Shown here piece by piece: positions 1 to 12,214 of a stretch of 64,000 nt of DNA. Each line of letters opens with the position of its first letter. The stretch's first letter is position 1. This stretch comes from Moringa oleifera (Eukaryota; Streptophyta; Magnoliopsida; Brassicales; Moringaceae): contig JAJFZO010000344.1 of NCBI GenBank assembly GCA_021397835.1, positions 1,798,001 through 1,862,000 of the forward strand, in the 5' to 3' direction. The translations under genes and the position numbers were made by a program. Under the pieces are notes generated by a model that was not told where the DNA came from, did not search any database, and was given only the letters and a program-made list of their open reading frames with translations.

Positions 1-1663
1 TTTCTACCAGACAACTTATAAGCGATAAGAAACATCCTTACTCCGTCACACAGTGTATTATTATTGGTCCTACCAGACAATATCTATATACATAAGCTCG
101 ATTAGGAAATAGGGAGAATTCAATAAAAGTATGAAATTTTGATTGTTCAGAGAATTAGATTAGTTTTATTAAGGATAAGTCCTATTGATGACTAAGAAAA
201 CTCTAGAGAAAAAGCAAGCTCTAACACTCACAAAATAATAGAGCCATCATTCTTAGGAGGGTAAAGAGCATCCAATACAAAGCGGCCTTTCATTCCCTTG
301 TTTCATTGTGGCACACGCCCTTTCTACAAGCACCTTTCATCTCAGGGGCAATTAGAAAATTCCTTCCATTTTACCCTTTCATGGAGCCTTGTCATCTTCC
401 TTAACAAGCACTCAAGCCTCTTTTGCGTTGTTTTTCCTCATAAAAATCATCTAGTTAACCTTGAAGGCGAATTCTATGGTAAAGAATATTGTAATAATAA
501 TTAGGCCATGAAAGACCTTATTAAGTATTGCAAAAGAAAGGGTTGCTCATAGGGTTGGGCAAAAAGACAATACTAGTTATTAGATCAAAGAGATGCCTGG
601 CCCATAAGTTAGCCCCCTTAAAAACCCATTACTTAATAAGTATTTGTTAGGCACAATATGCCGACGACTCACTATTGAGAATCGTGGGTGTCGTAAATCT
701 TCTCATAGAAATACGAAAATGTATTGCCCATTTTTTATAATCCAACCTGAACCTCTAGATAGGCTTTGTAGGATCAATAACAATAGCTACATAAGGTACA
801 ATAGAATTCATCAATACGATCATTCAGGAAGACTCTCCGAGGATGACTGCTATGCAACTTTTATAAGGGCTAAAGAATTATCTATGTGTCAAGCACCGTA
901 TTTATATAACAACATGCCATCTACACTTTGCCATTCATGAAAAGTTTCAGAACCTAGATGATAGTATTTCGATCAAATAACTAAAGAAATGGATGAGTAA
1001 AATAGGGAGTTTATTGGACAATGTTTAACTAGTTAAAAAGATTGAGTAAGAAGTCCATAAATGAGCGTATTATAGGGGATTATCAAGCACATCCTGCAAG
1101 GATCAAGGAGATTTCGTTATTGCACAGCTTAGTTCAGAGCAATGCATTATCAGATGTTCAACAGGCAGTCTCACAATCGAGCGTGAGTGTTTGAAAGTTG
1201 TGACTTTATACTCCTATGGATTAAAAGGTAGCGAGGGAAGAAGGATAACATTGGTAAGGATCTATCAGCAGCGAATTCCCCATGCACATAAAGGTGCCTA
1301 TCTAAAAAATGCTCTAAGGGCTTTAGGATTGAGGTCTCATTAGCCAAAGAAGACTTTGACCAATCCATGTGTCCTGCTTGATGAATGCTAGCGATAGAGG
1401 CATCATAAATTAGTCCATGGGAATTATGACAAGTCTTATGTCATACTACAGGTGCCACGATAACCTTTACCAAGATTATTAACCACTAGATTTACTTATC
1501 TATAATATTCACCCTAGCCCATAAGCACAAACCCTCAGTGTGGAATACAATCCCAAAGTACTCCATTGACTCAAATATAGTAAATCAAAGTGGTCAGCCC
1601 CTTATAGAGTTCCCTAACAGCACAGAGCTTAAGAAGCTTAGACTTGATCGACCTGAACAATAA
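1..1663 (+). pseudogene. matR: matR pseudogene, mitochondrial intron maturase (NUMT, 5' end off window)
   Basis: Read with frame changes, this stretch follows the angiosperm mitochondrial maturase matR, which lies inside nad1 intron 4 and assists group II intron splicing. Recognisable blocks are NIYIHKLD around 79-102, IVQRIRLVLL around 138-170, EFYGKEYCNNN at 469-501 and AMKDLIKYCKRKG just after it. The reading ends at a TAA at 1661-1663. It is broken: TAG stands at 103-105 where Gln is expected, TAG at 502-504 where Trp is expected, and there are further stops and frame shifts. The first bases already align to matR, so the gene continues left of the window. The intron end and last nad1 exon lie downstream as in mitochondria, which supports transfer of one mitochondrial segment. 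The family assignment is from remembered family sequence; the breaks are seen directly. Confidence 0.9.
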
Positions 1664-2371
1664 AAAGCACTTAACTATTATTCTAGTCTGGTAGTTGTTA
1701 TTTTCTTTTTCTATTAGTTGTAATGCGAATAGGCATTTACTTATGCGATTAGTTGAGTAGGCTTACATTAGTTATCTTTTATAAGGTAGCTAGCTTTGGG
1801 GCTTTTCACATCAAAAAGACTATCCGACTTAGCTTCGTTATTCCTCTTGACATGTATTGCAGTAAACTCGAAATGGCCCTATAGTCTTTCTAATGCTAAT
1901 GCCTTCTTCCTTCATTCATTTTTTTTAGTTATAATAGCTTTTGTGCCAATAAAATACAGACAGCAAAGCCAAAGTAATATTGAATAAGTAAGAAAAAGCC
2001 TTCTTATTAGTAAAGCACTAACGGTCAAGAAAAGACTCCTTACTATAGGTAGGCTAACACCTCTTTACTAATATTATGATTTTTATAATCATCCTTTCTC
2101 AAAGTTACTTCTTGCTTTAAAAAGATTACAGGGGTGCTCATGGCTCCTTCTTGGCTTGAAAGTTTGCTTTCGGTGACAAACTTTTACCGCTAGCACTTGG
2201 ACTTGAAAGTAAGCTACAAGTGCCTTGAATTAATCAATAAATGAATGAAAATGCCTGCCTAGGAATAGAAAGGGAGGACATGTTGGTTTGAGGGTGTCAC
2301 GTACGATTCCTTTGAGAAGGGTGTGATAACACCACCTATTAGGCCCGATGAGTAGTCCACGGAGTTGTATC
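1664..2371 (+). other. 3' part of nad1 intron 4 (group II intron relic)
   Basis: This lies between the matR stop and the last nad1 exon, where the 3' end of nad1 intron 4 lies in mitochondria. Around 2281-2320 the sequence reads like group II intron domain V, with GTCACGTACGATTCCTTTGAG as the 3' strand of the hairpin. A domain VI-like stretch follows up to the exon. The exact 3' splice site is uncertain. No open frame of interest was seen; a 63-aa ORF at 1796-1987 is not convincing. Confidence 0.65.
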
Positions 2372-2615
2372 TTTACTCACCTAGTACATTCTTCTTGCTC
2401 TCTCTAGGAGGTTGCCCGCCTAGCCTAGATCTTCCCATTTTCAAGAAGATCCTAGGCTTGATTTAGTTTAGTATTAAGGTGATTATTTTTTGGCTCTTAT
2501 ACAATATCATTATGATTAATTAATGGAACTTGGCCAGAAAATGTTCTTGCCTCTATCATTAGCTTGGGTAGTCCCCATATCTAGTGTTCTGGTAATCTTA
2601 AAATGGTTCCTTTAA
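2372..2615 (+). pseudogene. nad1: nad1 last exon pseudogene (NUMT)
   Basis: The + strand matches the C-terminal exon of mitochondrial nad1, a membrane subunit of respiratory complex I. Visible blocks are LGG followed by PPSLDLPIFKKILGLI, then ARK..LPLSLAWVVPISSVLV, ending in a TAA at 2613-2615 where the nad1 protein normally stops. Internal stops and small indels break the frame. The group II intron end lies directly upstream, so this is a genomic mitochondrial DNA transfer and not a spliced cDNA copy. Confidence 0.85.
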
Positions 2616-5508
2616 TTATGTGTGAAGAATTGCTCTTTTGAGGAACGGGAAGCAGGCTAGTCCTAAAAAATGCCCGTTTGTTTATTGATAAGACTATAAA
2701 TCTTGCTTACCTATTTGTAGGAACTCAATAAAGTGGCCAGTAAGCCAATAGATTAGGGGTCTGATGATGTAGAGAGTAAGGAAAAGCAATAAAGCTATGT
2801 TGAACGGATGAAAAGCTACAACAAAAAGGGTGGCTACTTGCGATGAGACCATTGCGTGGGGGATGTAAGGCAAATAGAGATGAATAGTTTGAAGAAAGCG
2901 CCACATGCAAAACATTAGATTATATCAGCTCAAACACCCTATTTGGATGAGGGATATTTTCCAACTCTTGTTTACCATTGGGAGTTCAATGGGAGGAAGT
3001 TTCAGTTTACAATTTATGATCTTATTGTAGTTCGCATATGTGTAAGCCTTAAACATCTTCCTTCCTTATGTGTAAGCGCTCTAAAGAGAGTGAAGTATTC
3101 TCAAATGGAAGGATTGAACAGCCTTGTTTTAAAGTTTGAAGTTTTGACTTTCAATTAACACTTTCAATTATGAGTAGAACTAACTATAAGCCATTTTTAT
3201 TTAACAAAAACATGAGTTTTAAATCCCTTAAGTTGTGTTATACTTTTGAGCTCCTTTATTATTCTTTGTAAGATAGGGTGCTCCAGAGTTTGCATCATTT
3301 ACTGCCTTCAAGTCTCTTTATTAGTAAGGTTATTGGGAATTAATCCCCCTTTGAAAGCAAACCATTAATAATCAAGGGCCAGATTGAAATCTATGGAATT
3401 GCCCTAGCATTGATTTAAAGATCCTTCTTGAATAGAATGATTAAACATAAGGTCAAACCTTCAATTTATATTTATCAAGACATGTTAATGTAATGGAAAA
3501 TGAATCAATAACAATATTCCAGATCAAGGGCATACTGACAATAAAATGCCATTTAGAAGTAGCAAAATTGGGCATAGATTATGCTATTAATCAGACTATT
3601 AAACCCTATGATCAATTATATTTTGGTATAGCTAAGATCTTTGGAAAAATCAAAGGTAAAGAAAAACACTTTAAAGAAAGAAAAAAAGATGTTAAAACTA
3701 TGAGCAACTATGCCAATGACCTGTGAAATGCTTTTAGGTAGATAGTTATCATATGATTAAGATAGACTAATCTCTTACAGGATAAAATATGCAATTATCC
3801 CAATCCATGGGAAATTGTGACATTGTCTAGCTAATCAAAGTAAAAAATGACTATAACCAAGGGTGATTGTCAAGAAAATGACACAATATCCTCTAAGAAA
3901 ATAGTAGTGCCACTTATCTTTCCCTAAATACAATTGGAAAATATGGCTGCAAACATTATGGAAAGAATTTGAAGGCTTCAAGCAATAGTATTAATGTAAT
4001 AAAAAAGTGTGAGAAACTCTATTCTAAAGGAATTTGATGCCTTTCCTTTTTTCCGTATCTATTGAAAGATAAAGAAGTCATACTTTATAGGGAGTCAAGC
4101 ACCTAGAAGAGCCGATCTTGATCATGCTATCAAAAATACTAATGATACGTTGGTCAAGCCCTAAAAGAAATGATTTTAGGGTAGCACATGACTGTTATAA
4201 CCTATGGATCTTTAATTAATTTCATGAGCCAGATGCAAAAGGCTCCATTTTCAGCGCAACAAAGGTAAGAACCACATTCGTTAATATAATGTTAAAGGTC
4301 TTTGATGGACAAGAATGCCAATTAGACTTAAAATACATAAGAGTCTTCACCAAAAAGAGAAATATTCCCATGATCGTAGTAGCTAATCAACTGCTCAAAT
4401 CCCTAAGAAATACAAGACCTTTAGAGGGAGGTTTATAAGGTTGAGGTTCTCAAAGAGGCTTGACTAATAGGGAGAGGGTCTTCTCAATAGGCCAAATCTA
4501 GTGGAAAAGAAAGTCATAGCTACTTTATATAACTGCTTTCGAAGATCAAGAAACAAAGCCATTATGCTGAAATCACGTTGATGCCAAGATATAGCTCTAA
4601 TACAATGAAAGAAGTTTTTATTTCTTTTAATTTATTTTCCTAAAAAAGGAAAGGAAAGGAAAATGAAAAGAACAAAAAAAAAAGGAGTAATCCCCACGAA
4701 AAAATTAGAAAAGTCTGTATACTCAATCAAATGAAGAAAAGTATTGAAGAACAGTCAATTAAAGTAAGAAGAGGTCAGAGCCTCCTTAAGAATAAAAAAA
4801 ATTATGAATAGTTACTGTGATTACTCTATTTCACAAATTTGCCAATGGAGTACCATAGCATTGGACCGGAATGAGAGAGGTAAACCCAAGTAATAATGAA
4901 ACAACCTAATCCCAAATGAATACTTACAGCATCAAAGAGAGGCAGCCAGATGCAAGCAAAGGAAATTCCCGTGAATGACAAAATGGTCAGAGGGTGTAGA
5001 GATTTAGCCCATGCAAAGGATGTCTTGAATAAAGTGGATAAACTTGCTTTTAGATGTCAAGGAAAGGGATAGGATACCATAATTTACAAATACAACAAAA
5101 AGATCAAAAACCAATAACACATTGTTGAAAGTAACACAAATAGTACAATTTTAAGAGTGGAGGCTAATGAAGAGAAATCAAGTACCTTTGGATCTACTAT
5201 GGAAAGCAGTTGCAGCGAATAACCTTCAGATCTCGAGAAGTAAGATAAAAAATAAAATAATAAAAACTAATTCTTAACAAAAGGCATAAGAAAGAGAAAA
5301 AGGTTTTTATTTAAAAGAGATAGAGATGAAAAAAAGGAGCTAGGGATAGAGAAACCAATAAAAAATATTTATCTTGCTAGTGGACTATAAAAATTATCAA
5401 CCCAAAGACAAGATACACAAGCAAGTCCATCAGAATGAGATAATGATACAAATATTATCAGGTTAAGCCAATGGGATACCGAAAAGGTAAGGCAACTTAA
5501 TAGAGAGA
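2616..5508. other. No recognisable gene; short ORFs only
   Basis: Nothing convincing was found on either strand. A 73-aa hydrophobic ORF lies on the minus strand (2694-2915) with two overlapping frames, but I do not recognise it; it may be more mitochondrial intergenic sequence. From about 3160 the DNA becomes A-rich on the + strand with many lysine codons (for example the 77-aa ORF at 3493-3726). No transposase, reverse transcriptase or tRNA motif was seen. Confidence 0.4.
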
Positions 5509-6989
5509 TGGCGTTCTTTTGCAGTGTATCGTAGAGCTCTTATTACTCAAGTCATAGAACTTGAGGGACTCATCAGCATGTAAGTTGATAAAAGCTAAAG
5601 GCAAAATGTGAAGGTACGACTTTGAAGTGTCCATAAGCTTAAAGCATATAGGGGCAGCAAACAGTTATTAGTAAAGTAAAGCTCCAAAAAAATGAAAGAT
5701 TAACCTGTAGTGTGGACCTGACTCGACTAAGAAAAGATCTACTCTGAAAAATAAGAGAAAAAAGAGCGTTTAATCTAGTAATAATGGTATAAAAAAAGCA
5801 ACTATACTGGCATTTGCTTTAACCTCAGCAAGATGCATTTTTCAAGCAATGATATCCATACTCTCTGTTGGGGTGCTTAGGCTTGTAAAATGATTTTTTC
5901 TTTTTTAAAAAGGTTTTGAGTTTTTGCATCTTCTCTTAGGAAGGAATTAACTAAGTTAAGTAAGTAGTCATCAAGCATATGATTACTAAGCTTGCAAGTA
6001 TAAGCACGCATGAAAAAAGAGCAAGCAGCTTACTTACAAAAGAAGAAAGGGCAAGAATTAATTCAAAAAACTCATGGATAAAATGGTTGGTTTAGGACAT
6101 CGAAGAAGGGATTACCTTCATTGAACTAAAGTGGTTGATAGAAAGTTAAAGTAGTACAAAGAAATAAGAGAAAAAAGGCAAGTAGATTGGCTTTAAAAAA
6201 GACTAAGGTTACTTTTATATTGGTTGAATTCGCCGCTAAGTGGAATCAGACCTTCGACTCTCGATTGCTGCTTGATTACCTCTGTTGCTTGCACTAAGCT
6301 TTCTTCACTTTTAGTTTCCCACTAAATCATAGCAAACCACAAACACGGTAGCCATTTTTTGAACCTACCCATTCGCTTAGTAGTTGAGAGACTTGTCATG
6401 TTTCGCTCTTCCTACTTAATCCTGCAAGTCAATACTTCTTGCTTTGATGGCTATCACTTGCAATAGTTGGAATTGGTTAGTCGCTTGCTTGATTGGAAGA
6501 ACTATTGCTTTTTTTTTTTTAGCTTGACTAATCATCTAGCAACGAGTTGCTTGAATCTAAAATCCTTAACAAGTACGATTGGCCAACACAATTACTTCGC
6601 TTCCCCACTACCCACCCTCTTTGAATAAGCTCTTTCTATCCATCCTTTCCCTTACTTCCCCACTAAAATAACCAAATTTAGCTACTAATAAATGCATTAC
6701 TACATTAGTGATCAATTTATGTCTGTCACTAAAGATAGCGATAGAATAATATTCGTCGCTACTAAAACGACCGATTCTTATCTATCGTTAGTTTAGCGAC
6801 AAATTTTATTCTGTTGCTATTTTAGTGACAGACTAACATCTATTACAAATTGATTAGTGATTAATAGATCTGTCATTAATACAATTAATTTTTTGTAAAA
6901 ATTAATTTTAAATATAGCTAAAAAATAAAATAAACTAAAATTTATAAAACATCATAAATACAAGATAATATGTTATATTCTCGTGAAAT

Positions 6990-7250
6990 ACAATATGCAT
7001 ATAAAAAATTACATTTAATTATGAGGCAGTGCTGGGTCCGCTTCCCAAAAAGAGAGCTTCCATCCTATCGATGCGCTTATTCATATCAAGCTCTATCTAT
7101 AAGTGCATTTGCAATTCGGTCTCAAAGCATATGCGATCATGCTCCCTCGCCTTGCACTCCTCCTCCAATCTTTCTTCGAAAGTCCTACGTTCTTCCTCTC
7201 CATACGCTCCTTCATGGAATGAACAACAAATTACACATGTGTTGTACATA
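6990..7250 (-). pseudogene. C-terminal relic of CACTA transposase-like protein
   Basis: This stretch aligns base by base with 57830-58060 in element D, where the minus strand encodes a charged coiled-coil tail of a Transposase_24-like (Ptta/En/Spm) protein. Here the frame is broken and only the tail is left. The + strand ORFs at 6970-7280 are shadows of it. It shows that elements C and D belong to one family. Confidence 0.6.
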
Positions 7251-7279
7251 AATGTTACATTTCTAAACTGTCTGATCTA

Positions 7280-8640
7280 GACAATTCAAGAATTGTTATT
7301 GAACAATTTATTTTGATGCACGTACAAACACGCGACGGACAATATATGTTCAATAATAATTCTCAAACGGTGTATCTAAAGAATATGTGTGAAGTCTAAC
7401 TTTGCTAATGGTAACACTTTATGATTGTCATATAATAGATTAATTTAATTAATTAACATATAAATAAATTTACTCAACATTTGTAATAATCATCTATATG
7501 TAAATATGTAATTAACATAAACTAAATTTATTTGAAAAAATAAAGTTAACAACTCAAAAATTTAATCAACATCTAAGTAAATTAATTTTCATAAATAATC
7601 TAATTAATTAAATTATTTATGTCATGAAATGACAATATAATTAAACTATTATCTATGTAATCAATAACAAATTAACTAATTTTACTAATAAATAAAATTA
7701 ACAATTGCAAAATTTAATTAACATCTAACTAATTTAAATTTCATAAAAATCTAATTAAATTATTTATTTCAAATTATATTCTAATTAAACTGTTATCTAT
7801 CTAATTTAATATAAATAAAATTTTTAATTAACCTATAAAATTAACAATTATATAATTTAATTAATACCTAACTAATTTAAATTCCTTAAAACTCTAATTA
7901 ACTTATTTATCTTACATCACAAACTAATTAGATTATTTTTTAAATAATCTAACATAAACTAAATTTATTAATAAATAAAATTAATAATTATAAAATTTAA
8001 TAAATATCTAACTAATTTAAATTTCGTAAAAATCTAATTAAAATATTTATCTTAAATTACAATCAAATTCAATAATTACCTAATAATATACCATAAATTA
8101 AATTTATTAAAACATATAATAAATAATAAAAAAATTCATTTAAAATCCAAAATATTTTTATAATTATCAAATCTAATCATAATATTCCTATACAATATTT
8201 TTCAATCATTAATATCATCATCAATAATTTCAACAAATAACTATACAAATTATTAAGTAAAGAGGAAAGAGAACATACCTGTTCACAGTGGAGAAAATAA
8301 AGGAGAAAATGGCACACACCAAAACGCTGAGCAGGGAGAGAGTGGTAAAGACTTGGCTTTGAGACATCAAGATAAATAGAGAAAGGATGGTGCCGCTTGC
8401 TGAGCAGGTAGATGAAATGAAAAATTTGAGAATCGTGTGTATAGATAGATGCAGAGATAATAATAAAGTTAGAGGAGAAATGGAGCTAGCGATAAGGGAA
8501 TAGTTTGAGAAGATAAAAGTAGAGACAACAATAGAAATGGGGGAAAGGAAACGGTACTCGCGTGAAAGGAAAAAAAAATTAGGGTTTTAATTTATAAGCA
8601 CTTAATGGAAAGTAAGTGGCGGTCACTAGAAGTGAAATCT
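7280..8640. other. AT-rich interior of element C, no gene
   Basis: Very AT-rich sequence made of repeated TAATTA, AATTTAAT and similar words, with loosely repeated blocks such as ATCTAACTAATTTAAATTTC every 100-130 bases between 7570 and 8060. From about 8270 the composition becomes more balanced and purine-rich, like an untranslated leader. No coding frame was seen. Confidence 0.5.
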
Positions 8641-8641
8641 A

Positions 8642-9640
8642 GTGAGAGAAATGCAATCCATCATTGCCTCCATAGTGAAAGTAAAATCAAATGAAGGCAG
8701 TAATACCTTCGTGACCATGGCTACCACCTTCGAGAACATGCACGACCACTTTCACGACAGCCATGGCTACTCCTTAGAAGGCCATGGCTTTCAGATTCGA
8801 AGGTTATGGCTGCCTTCGCGGCCACTCATTGACACTTTCACGATAGCCATCGCTGCCATCGTAAGGCCATGATTGCCCTTCTAGCCATGTGTGGACGCTT
8901 TGGCGGTAGGAATGGCTGCCTTAGCGGCAATGCATGGACGCTTTGGCAATGGCCATGGCTACCTTCATAGCCATGCATTAAGGCTTTTAGGGCAGCCATG
9001 GCTGCCTTCATGGCCATGCATGGAGGCTTTCGTGGCAGTCATGGCTACCTTCGTTGTCACGGCGACCATGGCTGCCGCCTTCAAATGCCATGGCTGCAGC
9101 CTTTAAGGCCATGGTTATCACCTTTGAAGGCCATGGCTGCCTTCGTGGGCAACCGTGGCTGCCTTCGTTGGGCGCTTGTGGCTGCCTTCGTGGATGCCTG
9201 TAGCTACCTTCATGGGCGCTCGTGATTGCCTTTGTAAGTGCTATGGCTACCTTTGTGGGTGTCATAGTTGCCTTCATGGCAGGCTATGGCTGCTTGTTTT
9301 ATGGCCATGGCTGCCTTCTTCGTGGCCATCGTAGTGACCTTCAAAGGTCATGGCTGCTTCGGTAGTGCCCATGCATGGTAACTTTCGAATTAAGGCAACA
9401 AGCTTGCGGCAATACATGGCTACCATGGAAGGCATGGTGGCCAGCTTGCTTCGAAGGCAGTAAGCTGGTCGCCAGCTTACTTTTGTGATGGCCCTACATG
9501 GTTACCTCCGAAAGCAGCACCTCCGAAGGTGACGAGGTTGTTGGCTTCAAAGGCAACAATTAAGTTTATGGCCATGGCTTCCTCTGAAGGCAACAAGCTT
9601 GCAGCCCTTGTGACTGCCCATGAGGTGGTCCTTAGGTTGG
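8642..9640. repeat. GC-rich degenerate array of CCATGGCT-type repeats, copy 1
   Basis: About 1 kb of repeats of roughly 24-33 bp built around GCCATGGCTGCCTTCG and GGCCATGCATGGAGGC, far more GC-rich than its surroundings. The words are largely palindromic (CCATGG, ATGCAT, TTCGAA, AAGCTT). The last 250 bp shift to a second motif in which AAGCTGGTCGCCAGCTT-type palindromes follow CCATGG words. Open frames occur on both strands (for example 8891-9106 + and 9008-9277 -), encoding MAAF..MHGGF-like repeats. They follow from the repeat and are not evidence of a gene. A second copy lies at 13335-14360. Confidence 0.85.
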
Positions 9641-9933
9641 ATTTCCTACATAGTGACCGAAGCGTTATAGTCGCTAGATCTTTGATTAGCTACCGATTAA
9701 AATTTGATTGCTAACATATTTTTAAATTGATTAAAAATTAAAAAAATGAATTGAAAATAAATTTTCTGATGAAGATAGCATCTGTCACTAATGTGTGTTA
9801 TTAATATGTCATTGTTTCATTGCTATGGTAAAATTTTCGTTTTGAAGTAAATTTATCGCTATTCTACTATTATTTAGCAACTGACAAAATCAGTCACTAT
9901 ATTGTGTCACTACTTTTAAATTTTTTTGTAGTG

Positions 9934-12214
9934 CATTAAAAGTTAGATTTATCTCTTTCTTCGAGTCGTGCCTAATGAAAATTAATAATTTTTTGAAAGT
10001 CATGACAGTGCTATGCCAAATCCAATGTGGATCAAGAGGCTAATGACACTAATCATTCAAGATAAAGGGGAAAGATTCGCTTTGCTAACCACCATCGTTG
10101 ACAAGTCTCCTTAACGAAGGAGAAAATGTTAACAAAGGGCCGAGCGTGAGCTTTATCCAAAGCTTGACCATAGGATGGTTGAATGCACAAGAAAAGAAGC
10201 AAAAGTACATTAGTCGTAGGCCTTCTACCTATTTTTTTTCAGTATTCAAAATCTCTGTTCATAAGCGTTTAGGTTAACTCATCTTCTGGTTGAGTTTTCC
10301 CTTGTTCTTCCTTGGTTATATACCAACTCACCTATCTAGATCAGTGGATTATCCTATTTACTAGATTTGGCTTCATATGAAGCATCTGCAGATTACTAAG
10401 CCATGAGATCTTAAGATCTGGCTAGGTAAGACTTATTACATATACCTTGGGGAAAGCCCATGCAGGAAAATGAGACCCTTTCATAAGGAAATAGTTCTTA
10501 TTGCTTCAAAAAAGATCTAGTTAAAAGCACTAGTGAAGTGAGGCATGAAAGGCTTTAAAGAGCTCATGTTAAATTATGCCTACCATGGCTACTAGTAAAG
10601 ATAGAGTTAATTTACTTAATAAAGTCGTACTTGAGTGATTAAGGAAGCGACTTTATCTTAACTTTTCTACCTTTTGTCTGATCCTTTCTTTCATGAAGGA
10701 AGGGCTTCGTATTGTACTTGTTCTTCAGATTAATGTCCCACCCCTCGCCTTTAGGCTTGTAATAACATTAAGAGTTAACGATCTTTTATGCCCTTTGTTT
10801 GGCCAGCCCTCACAATCAGTTGGTTATTGTTACTGGTTAATTCAAATCATTCTATATGCTTATTTGGTTCAAAGAGTGCTCCACCTTGCTCCACTTGACG
10901 CTCATATGCTATCTTCTCTCTCCCACCCACTAAAGATGAAGTTAATAGAGAAATTTGGGTGATAAGGACAATCCGCAAGCCTATGTTCATTAAACATTTT
11001 GCTGACATAAGTTAAGGTCGAAAACTCTAATTCGATCTGTTTCCTCAGGGAATACATAAACTTCTTCGCTTGGAGTTATGACTAAAGGATCAACTAGCCA
11101 AGTTTAAGCTTAGTAGTTGTGCAGCAAAGAAAATACAATTCCAAAAAAATGTGTAGTATAGTGAAATAAAGTTCTTTGGGTGACGTGGCCTTCTCATTAT
11201 TGATTGAAAGGAAGTAACATCTCTTGTAGATCAACCTCTAAATGTAATGGCTAGCTCAGATAAGAGCATTTCAAGCTATTGAAATAGATTCATTTTATAG
11301 TAGTGTTGTGTTACTAGGTTAGAACTTCAAGAAGTGTGACCTAACACAGCTTGCTTAGAAGTCATGGCAAGCTTTTATCCTAATTACATCGATTCCTGGC
11401 AAGTATTAAGAAGTTATATCCTCTGATTCTTAAAAATTTTATGCTTAATTTAATCTTTACCTTACTTATTTTGTCCCTTGCGAAGTTAACAGTTTTTTTT
11501 TTAAAAGGGACTTTAGCCATTATGTGCGAAGTTTCTCTCGTTATTGGAGGAGTCATACTTATATGAAATTGGACCCTTGGGTGAGGAGATAGTTTTAGCA
11601 GTACACCCCTTGGACTTTAGTCCTTTAAGGGTTGGGTTTTAGTAGCAAGCTCTTACATTATCTGGACCTATATCTGGTAAAAGTGATGGCTTGGTTCTCC
11701 CTACACACCTTATTATGCATGTCTATGTGAGTTATTTGTGCTAGCATTTTGATGCTCGCCTTATGGTTATCAGTCCTCTTTCATCGACATGCCTTTTAAA
11801 GACATTTATTCACGTATCGAAACAAGACTCACTATGCTAGATTTAGCCAATATGAGTACGAATGAGGATTCCCAAATTCTTTTTATAGATTCAGATTTTG
11901 ATGTCCCTTATGCATAAAGATAAGGATAAGGATGCCAATTTATATGTGGCTAGAAAGGCTTGTTTGAGTGATTCATAAACCCTTGTTAGAATAAACAAGC
12001 AAAGGCTTCATCCTTTGCTGATGGGAATGCTAGTTTGAGAAATGTTGCTTTAGGATAAACTAGATGTGTGGTACCAAAAACTTGATACATTAGTTCAATT
12101 GATGCTGCTTTGGATGCTTACCTTGTCTTTTTCCATTGACGTTAGCTCTTTGAGATCAACTGAATAGCTTGTTAGCACTTTCTCTTTTAGTTCTAGGCTA
12201 TTCAGCATGTAAGT
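9934..12214. other. Right arm of duplication unit 1, no gene recognised
   Basis: Mixed-composition DNA that recurs at 14656-16790. It holds many short frames, none giving a protein family I know. The 89-aa ORF at 10693-10962 starts at ATG but its homologue in unit 2 differs in frame and length. The sequence style resembles plant mitochondrial spacer DNA, but no mitochondrial gene is visible, so its origin is left open. Confidence 0.4.

Larger units (their letters stand above)
6698..9933 (-). mobile_element. CACTA-type element C, non-autonomous, CAT target-site duplication
   Basis: The left end reads TACTACATTAG (first base changed from C) and the right end reads TTTTTTTGTAGTG, so the ends are inverted copies of CACTACA. 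The flanks are CAT at 6695-6697 and CAT at 9934-9936, the 3-bp duplication expected of the superfamily. Both ends carry many short direct and inverted copies of a TGTCGCTA-type motif (6705-6870 and 9650-9930), a usual CACTA subterminal pattern. The interior has a tiny transposase relic on the minus strand, a very AT-rich stretch (7280-8270) and a GC-rich repeat array (8642-9640). It cannot encode a transposase. Element D at 57167 shares its left end. Confidence 0.85.
5509..12198 (+). repeat. Unit 1 of a 6.7 kb direct tandem duplication
   Basis: Unit 1 starts at TGGCGTTCTTTTGC and recurs, diverged, at 12215. Bases 5509-6590 match 12215-13305, and 9934-12198 match 14656-16790 in the same order and strand. 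Between the matching arms lies a complete CACTA element (6698-9933). The arms hold no gene I recognise. Short ORFs at 10693-10962 and its diverged copy at 15136-15396 are not conserved in frame over their whole length, so I do not call them genes. Divergence looks like roughly one difference in ten bases by eye, so the duplication is old. Confidence 0.85.

Noticed and set aside
1171..1368. 65-aa minus-strand ORF
   Set aside because: It is antisense to the matR relic and therefore a shadow frame.
2694..2915. Hydrophobic minus-strand ORF as a mitochondrial membrane protein gene
   Set aside because: No match to any mitochondrial protein I know, and two overlapping frames are open, so chance is likely.
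3490..4650. Decayed retrotransposon gag/pol
   Set aside because: Lys-rich frames suggested it, but no zinc knuckle, protease, reverse transcriptase or integrase motif and no long terminal repeats were found.
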